A DNA stretch of 64,000 nucleotides from Salisaeta longa DSM 21114 (GTDB taxonomy: Bacteria > Bacteroidota > Rhodothermia > Rhodothermales > Salinibacteraceae). Both the position numbers and the translations under genes were made by a program. The stretch lies in the NCBI RefSeq assembly GCF_000419585.1, contig NZ_ATTH01000001.1, positions 1,200,005-1,264,004 of the forward strand. The letters are read 5' to 3'. The notes beneath the pieces are model-generated. The model was given only the letters and a program-made list of their open reading frames with translations. It did no database searches and was not told the origin of the DNA. This document shows positions 52,783 to 62,000 of this stretch, in pieces (position 1 is the first letter of the stretch; every line of letters starts with the position of its first letter).

Positions 52783-54024
52783 CTATGCAGCCAGCGGCGA
52801 CGCAGCGTACTCCGCGGGCTCGGGCGAGGCATCCGGCGTACGGCCCAGCACCTCGTCGTAGTACGCATCCATAAGTCCTAAGATGGCATCCCAGCGAAAC
52901 TCCTGCGCCCGCTCATGGGCAGCAGCGCCGTAACGCATCCGCAGGTCGTCATCCACAGCGAGGCGGGCCACCGCTTCGGTGAATGCGTCCACATCGCCGG
53001 GCGTGCACAGGCGCCCAGTCGTGCCGTCCTTTACCAAGTCGCGGCTTCCCACCGCATTGGCGCACACCGTGGGCACACCAGAAGCCATCGCCTCCAGGGT
53101 GACGTTCCCAAACGTTTCCGTATCGCTTGGAAACAGGAAGACATCGGAAGACGCGTAAGCCGTTGCCAGCGCGTCGCCCTCCAGATACCCCGTAAAGACG
53201 GTGTTGTCGAGGCGTTCTTCGAGCGCCTCGCGGGCCGGCCCGTCGCCCACAATAAGACTGCGGTGCGAGATGCCGCGCTGCTCCAGGCGCTCAATGACAT
53301 CGGCGTACACGTCGAGGCCCTTCTCTAGCACCAAACGGCTCACAAACGTAACCACCACCTCGTCATCGCCAAAGCCGTGCGAGCGGCGCCACTCCATCGA
53401 GCGCTTCTGCGGCGTAAAGCGATCGGTATCCACGCCGCGCTGCCACAGCTTCAGGTTGTTGGTGATGCCGTGCGAGCGCAAGATGTTCATCATGGCGGTC
53501 GACGGGACGTAGACGGCTTCGCACCGCTCGTAAAAACGCCGCAAGTAGCCCCACAGGGCGTCCTCCAGCAGGTTCAGATGATAGTACTTGAGGTACGAGC
53601 TAAAGTGCGTGTGGTACGAGCCCACCACCGGCACATTCCACGCATCGGCCAGGTGAAGCGCGTGGCGGCCCAGCAGGTCGGGCGTGGCCACATGAAACAG
53701 CGTCGGCGCAAAGTCCTGCAGGGCATCGCGTACCGACGGGGTAATGCCGAGGGACAAGCGATAGTCCGAGCGCCCCGGCAGGCGCACCGAGCGTACCGGC
53801 ACGAGCGTACCGGCGTGATCCGTAATCTGAGGATTCGACGAGGTGGGCGCAAAAACCCGCACCTCCGTTCCGTGGCGCTCTAGGTAATCCACCAGCCGGT
53901 TGAGCGTGAGCGAGACGCCATCGGCAATGTGGTTGTAGGCGCCAGCAAACAAAGCCACGCGCTTGGGCGGCTGATAAGTTGCCGTGGAGGAAGATGTAAG
54001 CGGGTGGACACGGGCCATGGGCAT
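52783..54024 (-). CDS. GT4-family glycosyltransferase (mannosyl/sulfoquinovosyl-like)
   Basis: 413 residues. KRVALFAGAYNHIADGVSLT opens the first domain and VVGSYHTHFSSYLKYY is the acceptor-site region. GVDTDRFTP, VSRLVLEKGLDVYADVIERL, IVGDGPAREAL and DTETFGNVTLEAMASGVPTV form the donor site. The general look is that of PimB/MgtA- and SqdX-like enzymes that glycosylate diacylglycerol or phosphatidylinositol-type lipids, so membrane glycolipid synthesis is a fair guess. Two start codons two residues apart (54024, 54018) are both possible. First gene of the two-gene unit. Confidence 0.88.
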   Translation of the reverse strand: MPMARVHPLTSSSTATYQPPKRVALFAGAYNHIADGVSLTLNRLVDYLERHGTEVRVFAPTSSNPQITDHAGTLVPVRSVRLPGRSDYRLSLGITPSVRDALQDFAPTLFHVATPDLLGRHALHLADAWNVPVVGSYHTHFSSYLKYYHLNLLEDALWGYLRRFYERCEAVYVPSTAMMNILRSHGITNNLKLWQRGVDTDRFTPQKRSMEWRRSHGFGDDEVVVTFVSRLVLEKGLDVYADVIERLEQRGISHRSLIVGDGPAREALEERLDNTVFTGYLEGDALATAYASSDVFLFPSDTETFGNVTLEAMASGVPTVCANAVGSRDLVKDGTTGRLCTPGDVDAFTEAVARLAVDDDLRMRYGAAAHERAQEFRWDAILGLMDAYYDEVLGRTPDASPEPAEYAASPLAA

Positions 54025-54454
54025 CTTATTTTACAGCAAGTAGCAAAACCTAGCACTCACGCGATGAAGCATTGGACGGAATCATAGATCCGAAGCCCAC
54101 ACAATCTTATGAGAAGGTTACGGGGCTTTTCCAATGTGGTGCGGTAAGTAAACAAAAGCGTGTTTGTGCTTGCTGTGTAAGTCGCATCCGACCGTTCGAA
54201 CGTAACACAGTTAGCGTGCATTTCGCATGAAGGACGGGGGAGGGCGTACGGGCCCCGTACTGCTGTTACGCGACATAACCGAACCGCATGCGGGTCGTAC
54301 GGAGCGAAGTGTCCACTGCTGTTGCCTTGCTGCGCGCCTCTTAGCTCCTAACGCCCCTTTTCATTTCTACAAGGTCTTTCTACATTGGTGACGCGCTTGC
54401 AGGCGCTGGGCCTTTCGGGCATGCGTGAGAACAGGACTTGAGTAGCCCCCAGGG
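54025..54454. other. Intergenic region upstream of HTCS 2 with small inverted repeats
   Basis: 430 bases between the divergent glycosyltransferase and HTCS 2 genes. It holds GTACGGG-C-CCCGTAC (54246-54260) and the palindrome CCGCATGCGG (54284-54293). No 21-bp direct repeats like those downstream of HTCS 2 were found. A TAGGTTTTG on the minus strand near 54055 is a near-match to a -7 box for the glycosyltransferases. Confidence 0.5.
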
Positions 54455-57400
54455 ATGAGTTGTAAAGCGACATGCTGGACGCACCAAGCGGCAGCATTTT
54501 GCTGCGTACTGGGGGCCGTTTTGCTTTCGGGGGCGGGGTTGGCAGCCGCGGCCCAACCGGCCCCCGCCCGCGGCCCGCTCCAGCCCATCGTGCGCACGAT
54601 TGCCCCGGCGGCGTATGGCGGCAACGGCGCGGTATGGGACATGGCGCAGGACCGCCGCGGTCTGCTGTATGCGGCGACAAGCTATGGGGTGCGCCAGTAC
54701 GACGGCGCGCGCTGGCGCGACCTACCGACCGGCAATCAGACCACGCCCTGGGATCTGGCCCTTGGCCCGGATGGCGCGCTGTACGCTGGCGCCCGCAACA
54801 CGCTTGGGGCCTACCGCCTCAATGCAAAAGGCAAGCGCACCTACCAACCCCTCATCGCGCACGTCCCCGATGCGCAGCGGCCGGTGGGCAACGTGCGCGA
54901 CGTGGTTGCTACATCCCGCGGCGCGTGGTTCCGCACGGCCCGTGGGGTGCTGCACTGGGATGGCCAGCAGATGAAGGTGGTGGGCGACTCAACGACGCAG
55001 CGCCTCTTTCGCTGCCGCGATACGGCCTATCTGCAAACCGCGGCGGGACGGCTCCGCCCCGCCGCACGCGCCCCCTCTGCCGCCTCGGTGGCCACGGCCC
55101 AGTTGCCAAGCCCGGTGGCTGCCGCAGGTCCTGCCGGTGCTGATGGCTGCTGGATCGTAACCGAAGCGGGTACGTGGCACACCCTCACGCGCAGCGCCCT
55201 CGCGCACCGCACACCGCCCCACGCGGCCGGCGCATCGTCCATTCAGGATGTGGTGCAGGCGCCCGGCGGCGTTTGGGCCGTTGCGACGGACGAGGTTCTG
55301 TACCTGCACGGGCCCGGCGGCCGGCAGCACCGCCTTCGTGCCTTCGGTCCAAAGGGCCGCGCACGCATCGAAGCGCTGCACATGAGCGCGCGCGGCGCGC
55401 TGTGGGTGGCCACCACCAACGGACTCGCACGCGTGGCATGGCCCAGCCCGCTCACCAAAGCCGCCGGCCTGCCGCATCCCGAGGCGCAACCCCGCGACGT
55501 GGTGCAGACGGCGACGGGCCTCCGGGTGGGCACAACCGAAGGCGTATGGAACGGATGGTCGGCGCAGGCGAAGCGGTTGACGCCTGCCGGTGTCACGTAT
55601 CACCTGCTGCCTACCGCCCACGGTGTACTTGCGGCACAGTCCAACGGCCTCTTTGTCATTGAAGGCTCCGCAACGCGGCGCGTGATGGGTGCAAGCGTGT
55701 ATTCGCTCGCGGCCGCCCCCCATCGCTCCACCGTTGCCTATGCCGGCGCCCGCGACGGGACGGTGCTGCGCCTGCGCCACCGCCAAGGACGCTGGCAGCT
55801 CGCCGACACCCTCGGCACGGTACCGGCGGTTCCGTTTACGCTTTCCCCCGATGCCCGCGGCCACGTGTGGGTGGGCACCGGACATCGCGGCGTTCACCGC
55901 TTCCGTATGCGCCCGAGCGGCGCCACCTACCACGCAGCCTTCGACACGACCAACGGCCTCCCCGCCACCACGTTCAACTACACGACCACCATCGGCGACT
56001 CGGTGCGATTCATCACGCGCGACGGGCTGTACCGCTACACCGGTACCCGCTTCGTACCCGACCGGCGCTTCGCGGCCGTGTACCGCGACAGCGTACGCCA
56101 GGGCTGGCCCGTCGCCGCCGGTCCGCAGCAGCAGGTGTGGATGGACTTTGGCGGGCACAAGCTGGGCGTCGCCCGCGGATGGCCCAATGCCGTAACGTGG
56201 CATGCGCGCGCCTTCCGGCGGATGGCAGACCTCGGCGATGTGCACCGCATCAGCCCCACCTCGGCACATACCGTGTGGTTTGCCACGGCCAACACCCTCA
56301 TGCACTACGACCGCCGCCTTCGCGCTTATGGCGATCACGCCGCCCCCTTTCGCACGCTGTTGCGCGGCGTCGTGCTGCCTGGCGACTCGTTGGTGTGGGC
56401 GGGCGACGCGCCAGCCCCCGCTCGCCGCTTGGTACTGCCGTTTAACCAGCGGCTACGCTTCCTCTTTGGCGCCACGAGCTACGAGCAAATCACCGGCGTC
56501 CTCTTCAACCGATCGGCCGCCCGCCAGTACCGGTGGAAGCTCTCCGGCATAAACGACACGTGGACGCCCTGGACCGCCGAGCCCCGGGCCGACTTCACCA
56601 GCCTCCCGCCCGGCACGTTCACCCTGCAGGTGCAAGCCCGCAACCTGTACAACGTAATTGGGCACACGGCACGCCTCACGTTCACCATTTCGCCGCCCTG
56701 GTACCGCACGTGGAGCGCCTACGCCGGCTACGCCCTGCTGGCGATGCTGCTGATGAGCGGACTCGTCATGTGGCGCACCCGGCACCTGGAGCAGCGCCAG
56801 CGCGTGTTGGAGGCTACCATCCGCGAGCGCACGGCAGAAGTGCGCGCGCAGCGCGATGCCCTGTCCACCCAAAAGGCACAACTGGAACGGCAAACCAGCC
56901 AACTGGCCGAGCAGGCCGACGCGCTACGTGCCCTCGATGAGGCAAAGTCGCGCTTCTTTGCAAACCTCAGCCACGAGTTCCGCACGCCACTCACCCTCAT
57001 CTTGGGGCCGGTGGAACGGGTGCGTGCGCACCTGCTGGAGCAGGCGCCCGCGCTATCACCGGCCGATGCCGCCGAGCAGCTCGCCATGGCCGAACGCAAC
57101 GCCCACCGGCTGCTCCACATGGTGCAGCAGCTTCTGGATCTTGCCCGTCACGACGCTGGCACGCTGCAGCTGCGTGCCCAGCCTACCGACGTAAATGCCA
57201 CCGTAGCGGACATCACGCAGGCGTTTGCGCCGCTCGCCGAACGCCAACAGCTAACGCTCACGGTTGATGCCACACAGCCCCCAACGGATGCGCCCCCTGT
57301 GTACCTCGATCCGGCTTTGTTCGACCAGCTCTTGGGCAATCTGCTGTCGAACGCCATCAAGTTTACCCCACCCGGCGGCCGCATTGTCGTGCACGTCGGC

Positions 57401-58636
57401 CACACCACCGAGGCGGTAACGCTTCGCGTGCAAGACACCGGCATCGGCATTCCAGCAGACAAGCAAGCCCACATCTTCGACCGTTTTACGCAGGCCGACG
57501 ATGCAGCTACCCGCCCCCAGGAAGGCGCGGGCATCGGGCTGGCCCTCACCCAAACATTGGTGCAGCTGCACGGCGGCACCATTGCTGTAGACAGCACACC
57601 CCACGTGGGCAGCACCTTCACCGTCGTTCTGCCACGGGGCGATGCCCACCTTTCCGAAGAACAAGTTGCTGCACCTGCAGAGGCGTCGCCCGACGCGCCC
57701 ACGCTGTCGGCTCCCGGCCCCAAGGCCACTGCAGAGGACAAAGCACCCGCGGAGAGCCCCGCGCCCACGTCTTCTTCTACCGCATCCACGACGCAGCATC
57801 CGGCAGACACGCCCCTCGTGCTGGTCGTCGACGATAACGCCGATCTGCGGGCCTACGTTCGCTCTGTCTTGCAACCATCCTTTCGCATCGAAGAAGCCAC
57901 CTCGGGCACCGAAGGGCTCGCTGCCGCTCGCGAGCACCTTCCCGACGTCATTCTGGCCGATGTGATGATGCCCGCGATGGATGGGTTGGCCATGACCAAA
58001 CGCTTGCGCGACGCCCCCGCCACGGCCGCCCTCCCCATCATCATGCTCACCGCACGGGCCGAAGTGGCCGACGAGGTAGAGGGCCTTGCCGCCGGTGCCA
58101 CCGACTATATCGTAAAGCCATTCGACCCGAAGGTACTGGAGATGCGCGTACGCGGCGCACTCGCCTACCAGGAGCGGCTGCGCCGTCAATTGCTACAGGA
58201 CCTTCAAGACTCGCCGCACAACCGCACAAGCGCACCTGCGCCCCCCGCAACGGATGATGCAAGCACGACGTCAAACGGCCCCCGCCCTGCACAAGACAAC
58301 GAACCGGCATCGTTTGAGGCCCAGATGCGTGCCATAATCGCCCAGCGCCTGCCCGATCCCGCCTTCGGTACGAACGCGCTGGCCGATGCACTGGGCGTTA
58401 GTCGCTCTACGCTCTACCGCCGTGCCCGTAACGCCGAGGCTCCCTCCCCTGCTGAGCTCATCCGTACGATGCGCCTGGAACGCGGGGCTGCACTTCTGCA
58501 AGACGGCGCTGGAAGCGTCTCGGAAGTAGCCTACGCCGTGGGCTTCAGTAGCCTCTCGCATTTCTCCCGGCAGTTTACCGATCACTTCAACCAGGCCCCC
58601 ACCGACTACGCCGCCCCTTCAGTGGAAGAGGGATGA
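54455..58636 (+). CDS. Hybrid two-component sensor/regulator (HTCS) 2
   Basis: 1393 residues. The signal peptide (AFCCVLGAVLLSGAGLAAAAQ) leads to a periplasmic propeller with Reg_prop-like repeats (about 45-660), a Y_Y_Y domain (about 670-745) and a span (YALLAMLLMSGLVMW, about 755-770). A coiled coil with EKAQLE-type heptads and a histidine kinase follow (acceptor in LSHEFRTPLTLILG near 837; NLLSNAIKF, DTGIGIP, GAGIGLA), then a receiver (about 1115-1238, VVDDNADLR, phospho-Asp in DVMMPAMDG) and an AraC-type domain (about 1285-1385). The recognition helices SRSTLYRR and FSSLSHFSRQF match those of the orphan AraC at 25.7 kb. Its likely target is the giant gene 421 bases downstream, which has paired direct repeats in front. 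Confidence 0.92.
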   Translation: MSCKATCWTHQAAAFCCVLGAVLLSGAGLAAAAQPAPARGPLQPIVRTIAPAAYGGNGAVWDMAQDRRGLLYAATSYGVRQYDGARWRDLPTGNQTTPWDLALGPDGALYAGARNTLGAYRLNAKGKRTYQPLIAHVPDAQRPVGNVRDVVATSRGAWFRTARGVLHWDGQQMKVVGDSTTQRLFRCRDTAYLQTAAGRLRPAARAPSAASVATAQLPSPVAAAGPAGADGCWIVTEAGTWHTLTRSALAHRTPPHAAGASSIQDVVQAPGGVWAVATDEVLYLHGPGGRQHRLRAFGPKGRARIEALHMSARGALWVATTNGLARVAWPSPLTKAAGLPHPEAQPRDVVQTATGLRVGTTEGVWNGWSAQAKRLTPAGVTYHLLPTAHGVLAAQSNGLFVIEGSATRRVMGASVYSLAAAPHRSTVAYAGARDGTVLRLRHRQGRWQLADTLGTVPAVPFTLSPDARGHVWVGTGHRGVHRFRMRPSGATYHAAFDTTNGLPATTFNYTTTIGDSVRFITRDGLYRYTGTRFVPDRRFAAVYRDSVRQGWPVAAGPQQQVWMDFGGHKLGVARGWPNAVTWHARAFRRMADLGDVHRISPTSAHTVWFATANTLMHYDRRLRAYGDHAAPFRTLLRGVVLPGDSLVWAGDAPAPARRLVLPFNQRLRFLFGATSYEQITGVLFNRSAARQYRWKLSGINDTWTPWTAEPRADFTSLPPGTFTLQVQARNLYNVIGHTARLTFTISPPWYRTWSAYAGYALLAMLLMSGLVMWRTRHLEQRQRVLEATIRERTAEVRAQRDALSTQKAQLERQTSQLAEQADALRALDEAKSRFFANLSHEFRTPLTLILGPVERVRAHLLEQAPALSPADAAEQLAMAERNAHRLLHMVQQLLDLARHDAGTLQLRAQPTDVNATVADITQAFAPLAERQQLTLTVDATQPPTDAPPVYLDPALFDQLLGNLLSNAIKFTPPGGRIVVHVGHTTEAVTLRVQDTGIGIPADKQAHIFDRFTQADDAATRPQEGAGIGLALTQTLVQLHGGTIAVDSTPHVGSTFTVVLPRGDAHLSEEQVAAPAEASPDAPTLSAPGPKATAEDKAPAESPAPTSSSTASTTQHPADTPLVLVVDDNADLRAYVRSVLQPSFRIEEATSGTEGLAAAREHLPDVILADVMMPAMDGLAMTKRLRDAPATAALPIIMLTARAEVADEVEGLAAGATDYIVKPFDPKVLEMRVRGALAYQERLRRQLLQDLQDSPHNRTSAPAPPATDDASTTSNGPRPAQDNEPASFEAQMRAIIAQRLPDPAFGTNALADALGVSRSTLYRRARNAEAPSPAELIRTMRLERGAALLQDGAGSVSEVAYAVGFSSLSHFSRQFTDHFNQAPTDYAAPSVEEG

Positions 58637-58653
58637 GAAAACCGGCTCAGATT

Positions 58654-58689
58654 CGCTCGGAACGGCCACCTCAGTCCCAGCTCCGAGCG
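58654..58689 (+). terminator. Inverted repeat after HTCS 2
   Basis: CGCTCGGA and TCCGAGCG, a perfect 8-bp inverted repeat around a 20-base loop, 17 bases after the HTCS 2 stop codon. No T-run follows, so its role as a terminator is uncertain. Confidence 0.35.
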
Positions 58690-58818
58690 TTGGGGATTGC
58701 TGCATTTCACCGAACGGACAGCCGAACGGCCCGAAACAGCACCACAGCAATGTAACAAAAACGTGAATACAAAGCAAACACCCCTCCGTATCGGCGCTAA
58801 ACGCTGCCTGGCACGCCG

Positions 58819-58858
58819 TGACACAAATATGCAAACATCTGACACAAATATGCAAACA
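58819..58858 (+). promoter_or_regulatory. Paired 19-bp direct repeats, 21-bp period (candidate HTCS 2 operator)
   Basis: TGACACAAATATGCAAACA occurs at 58819-58837 and again, identical, at 58840-58858, with two bases between. The 21-bp period equals two helical turns and matches AraC half-site spacing. It lies 200 bases before the giant gene and 182 bases after HTCS 2. Confidence 0.7.
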
Positions 58859-59021
58859 GCTCACGCAGCGCTCTTATAGGTTGTGCGCCGTATACGAGCA
58901 TTGCGAACCGGGACTGCCACGCGTGCCTAGATGTACCCATATCGCAGGCCGTACAATCCGGCAACATAACCGGGTACCCTTCGCTCTGCTCGCTTGCACC
59001 CAACGGCACATTTCTCATCAG

Positions 59022-59029
59022 TACTTTTG
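59022..59029 (+). promoter_or_regulatory. TACTTTTG -7 box for the giant beta-helix gene
   Basis: Exact TAnnTTTG match 28 bases before the ATG. No clear -33 TTTG at standard distance, which would fit a promoter that needs an activator such as HTCS 2. Confidence 0.45.
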
Positions 59030-59057
59030 GATGATGCGCATCCCTTCTTTAAACGAT

Positions 59058-62000
59058 ATGCTGAAACGGATTTTCGCTGCGCTGTTCGCGCTGCTCGTTG
59101 TGGGCCTCAGTGCCCCCGCCCACGCCCAGCAGGTCATCTACGTGGACGGCAGCGCAAGCGGCGCAGGCGACGGCTCGTCCTGGGCCGATGCCTACACCAA
59201 CCTGCAGACGGCCATCGACAACGCCGCGGCGGGCGACCAGATCTGGATCGCCGAAGGCATCTACAAACCCACCGGCGACCCGCTCAACCGCGACGCCTCC
59301 TTCACCATCCCCGCCTCCAAAGACGGCCTCAAGCTCTACGGCGGCTTTGAGGGCGAGGCCACCGAAACCCGCCTGGCCGACCGCGACCCCGACGCCCACG
59401 AGGTCGTCCTCTCCGGCGACATTGACGGCAGAGGCGACCGGGCCTTTGCCCCCACCGAAGACTCGGATGGCATCCCGGAAACGGCCACCGCCACCGATCA
59501 CATCAATTTTAGAGACATCGTTAACACGTCCACGACCCCAAACACGTTCATTGATGGAGCGAACAGCAAGAATGTGGTGCGGCTGGGCAGCGGCATTACG
59601 GCGGCCACGGTCATCGACGGGGTGACCATTACCGGCGGCTTTGCCACGGTACCGGACTATCGGGCAACCGATGCTGCCGCTCGGAATAGCAGGGGCGGAG
59701 GGCTGTTCTGCGACGGCTGCAGTGCCACGTTTCGCGGGGTTACCATTAAGGGCAATCATGCTCTTGCCGAGGGTGGTGGGGTTTCTGTAGATGGTGGGGG
59801 TAGCCCCACGTTCATCAACGCCGTGTTTTGGGGCAATAGCGCGGGCGGCTCTGCTCCCAGTGCCGACCCAAGTGATGGCGATTCTCCCACTTCGGGTTTA
59901 CATCGAGATGACATCGTTGGCGACGGTAACAGTGGCCTGTCCGTCAACAGCGGTTCGGCCACGCTCATTCACGTGACGTTTCTGCAGAACTCGATTAATC
60001 GCTTCGATTATGAGGAGCAAACCGGGGCGGGCGACGTGCTCTCCGGCAGCGGCGTAACCGTACAGAACGGCATCCTCACCTCCGGCTGCCCCAGCGGGGC
60101 CACCTGCCAGAACACCGTGAGCAGTAACCTGGACCTGAGCGGCCTGCGTCCCGGCCCGCAGAGCAGCGCCATCGGAGCGGGCGACCCGTCTTTTCTGCCG
60201 GCTGACAGCGAGGACCTCGACGACGACGGCAACACCACCGAACCGCTTCCGCTGGATGCCGGGGCCGATGCCCGCGTGCAGCGCAGCTTCCCGGATGCCG
60301 GGGCGTTCGAGACGGACCACCAGTTCTTCAGCGCGGCCACCGGTGCCGTAGCCCCCGGCGAAACGCTCGTCATCACCGGCCAGCGCCTCGACCAGGTCAC
60401 CGCCGTGGCCGTCAATGGGACGGACGCGCCCGACTTCACCAGCGTCAGCGCCCAGCGCCTGGAGGCCACCGTGCCGCAGGCCGCGACCACCGGCCCCGTC
60501 ACCCTCACCATCGACGGCACCGACGGCGACACTGACCAGCCCGTACCGGTGATCGACGCCTACGGCCCGGGCCGCGCCCTGGGCGGCTTCGCTACCGTGG
60601 AGCTGCCCGACGAGTCGGCCTTCGACTTTGCCTCCAGCTTTACCATTTCGGCGTGGATGAAAGGCGATGCTATTGTTCGAAAAGGCACTGAACCTTCGCT
60701 TTTCCGATTACGGGGGGGACTGTTTGAGGTGTATGGCGAAGTGGCATCTTGGAAGTTTGAAGATAATCCAGCCACCGATGGAGCGTGGCATCATATCACC
60801 GGGGTGTACGACGAGCAGGCTGGTGAGGTACGGGTCTACGTAGACGGCGAGCAGAGCGATGCTTCCGGAACCTTACCTGGGATTGGAGAGCCAGACCTCA
60901 ACGATGAGCCCGTCACGATCGAAACCAACCTGGTCGCAGGCATCCCGGGGAGCGTGGACAACGTGCGCTTCTACACCCGCGCGCTTTCCGACGGCGAAAT
61001 TCAGGACCTTACCCGCCGCCACCGCCGCCTCGACGTCACCGAATCGAAAGCCAACGGCCTGCTGGCCAGCTACCGCTTTGACGCGGCGGGCGGCACGGCC
61101 TACGACTACGCCGGGCGGCGAAGTGGCACGTACACGAGCGGTGGCCCCACGGCCTTCAGCACAGCCCCCATCGGCATTGAGCAGGGCACCACGGTGGGCC
61201 CGGCGGGCGCGCAGCTTGTCTCCAATGTCGCCGCGTACCGCTACGGACGCCTCGGCGGCCCGGCGCGCACCGACGGCGACCCCGGCGAGGCCTTCAGTAC
61301 GGAGATCCTGACCGAGCCCACCGAGCGGGCGAACCTCACGTGGGGCCTGATCGAAGACGCCGGATCGACCACCATCGACTACGGCAACGTGGGCGTCTCC
61401 GCGCCCGTGGGGCTGCTCTACCGCACCGGTCCCGGCGACGACTGGGAGGTGGCCGACGGCTGGACCCGCGACGCCGCCGCCAAAACCTTCACCGCCAGTA
61501 GCGCTCCGGCGGGCGAGTACGCCGTGGCCTCGTTCCCCACCGCCGATCTTGCGCTCACCCTCACCGCCGACCAGGAGGACGTGCCGGAGGGGCAGCCCGA
61601 TACGTTTACCGCCACGGTCACCAACAATGGCCCGGACGCAGTGCCTTCCGGCGTCACCGTTTCGTTTACCCCCACCGGGCTGGGCAGCCTCAGCGCCACC
61701 GGCGGCCCCTTTAGCGACGACACGTGGACGCTCGATGCCCTGAACAGCGGCGCCTCGGCCACACTCACGCTGGAGGGCACCGCCGCCACCGGAACAGACG
61801 TTCACTTTTTGCAGGGAGCAATCAACGCCTCCGACACCGATGCGACCAACAACAGCGCCGGGACCGCGCTCTCCTACGGCAGCGGGCGCAGCCTTACGCT
61901 CAACGGTTCAGCGGAGAGCGAGCACGTTTCCACCGGACGAACCAGCAGCGAGCTGGACCTCGACACCTCGCAGCCCGTCACCGTGGAAGCATGGATCCGG

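Larger units (their letters stand above)
58637..59057. other. Regulatory region between HTCS 2 and the giant beta-helix gene
   Basis: 421 bases without a gene, AT-richer from about 58730. It contains a possible terminator for HTCS 2 (58654-58689), paired 19-bp direct repeats (58819-58858) and a -7 box (59022-59029). A short frame at 58697-58879 spans the repeats and is not protein-like. Confidence 0.6.

Noticed and set aside
58819-58858. CRISPR-like array
   Set aside because: Only two repeats with a 2-base spacer and no cas genes; the layout is that of an operator.
58697-58879. 60-codon frame downstream of HTCS 2
   Set aside because: It spans the tandem regulatory repeats, giving an internal DTNMQT repeat by translation of the operator; no ribosome-binding site.
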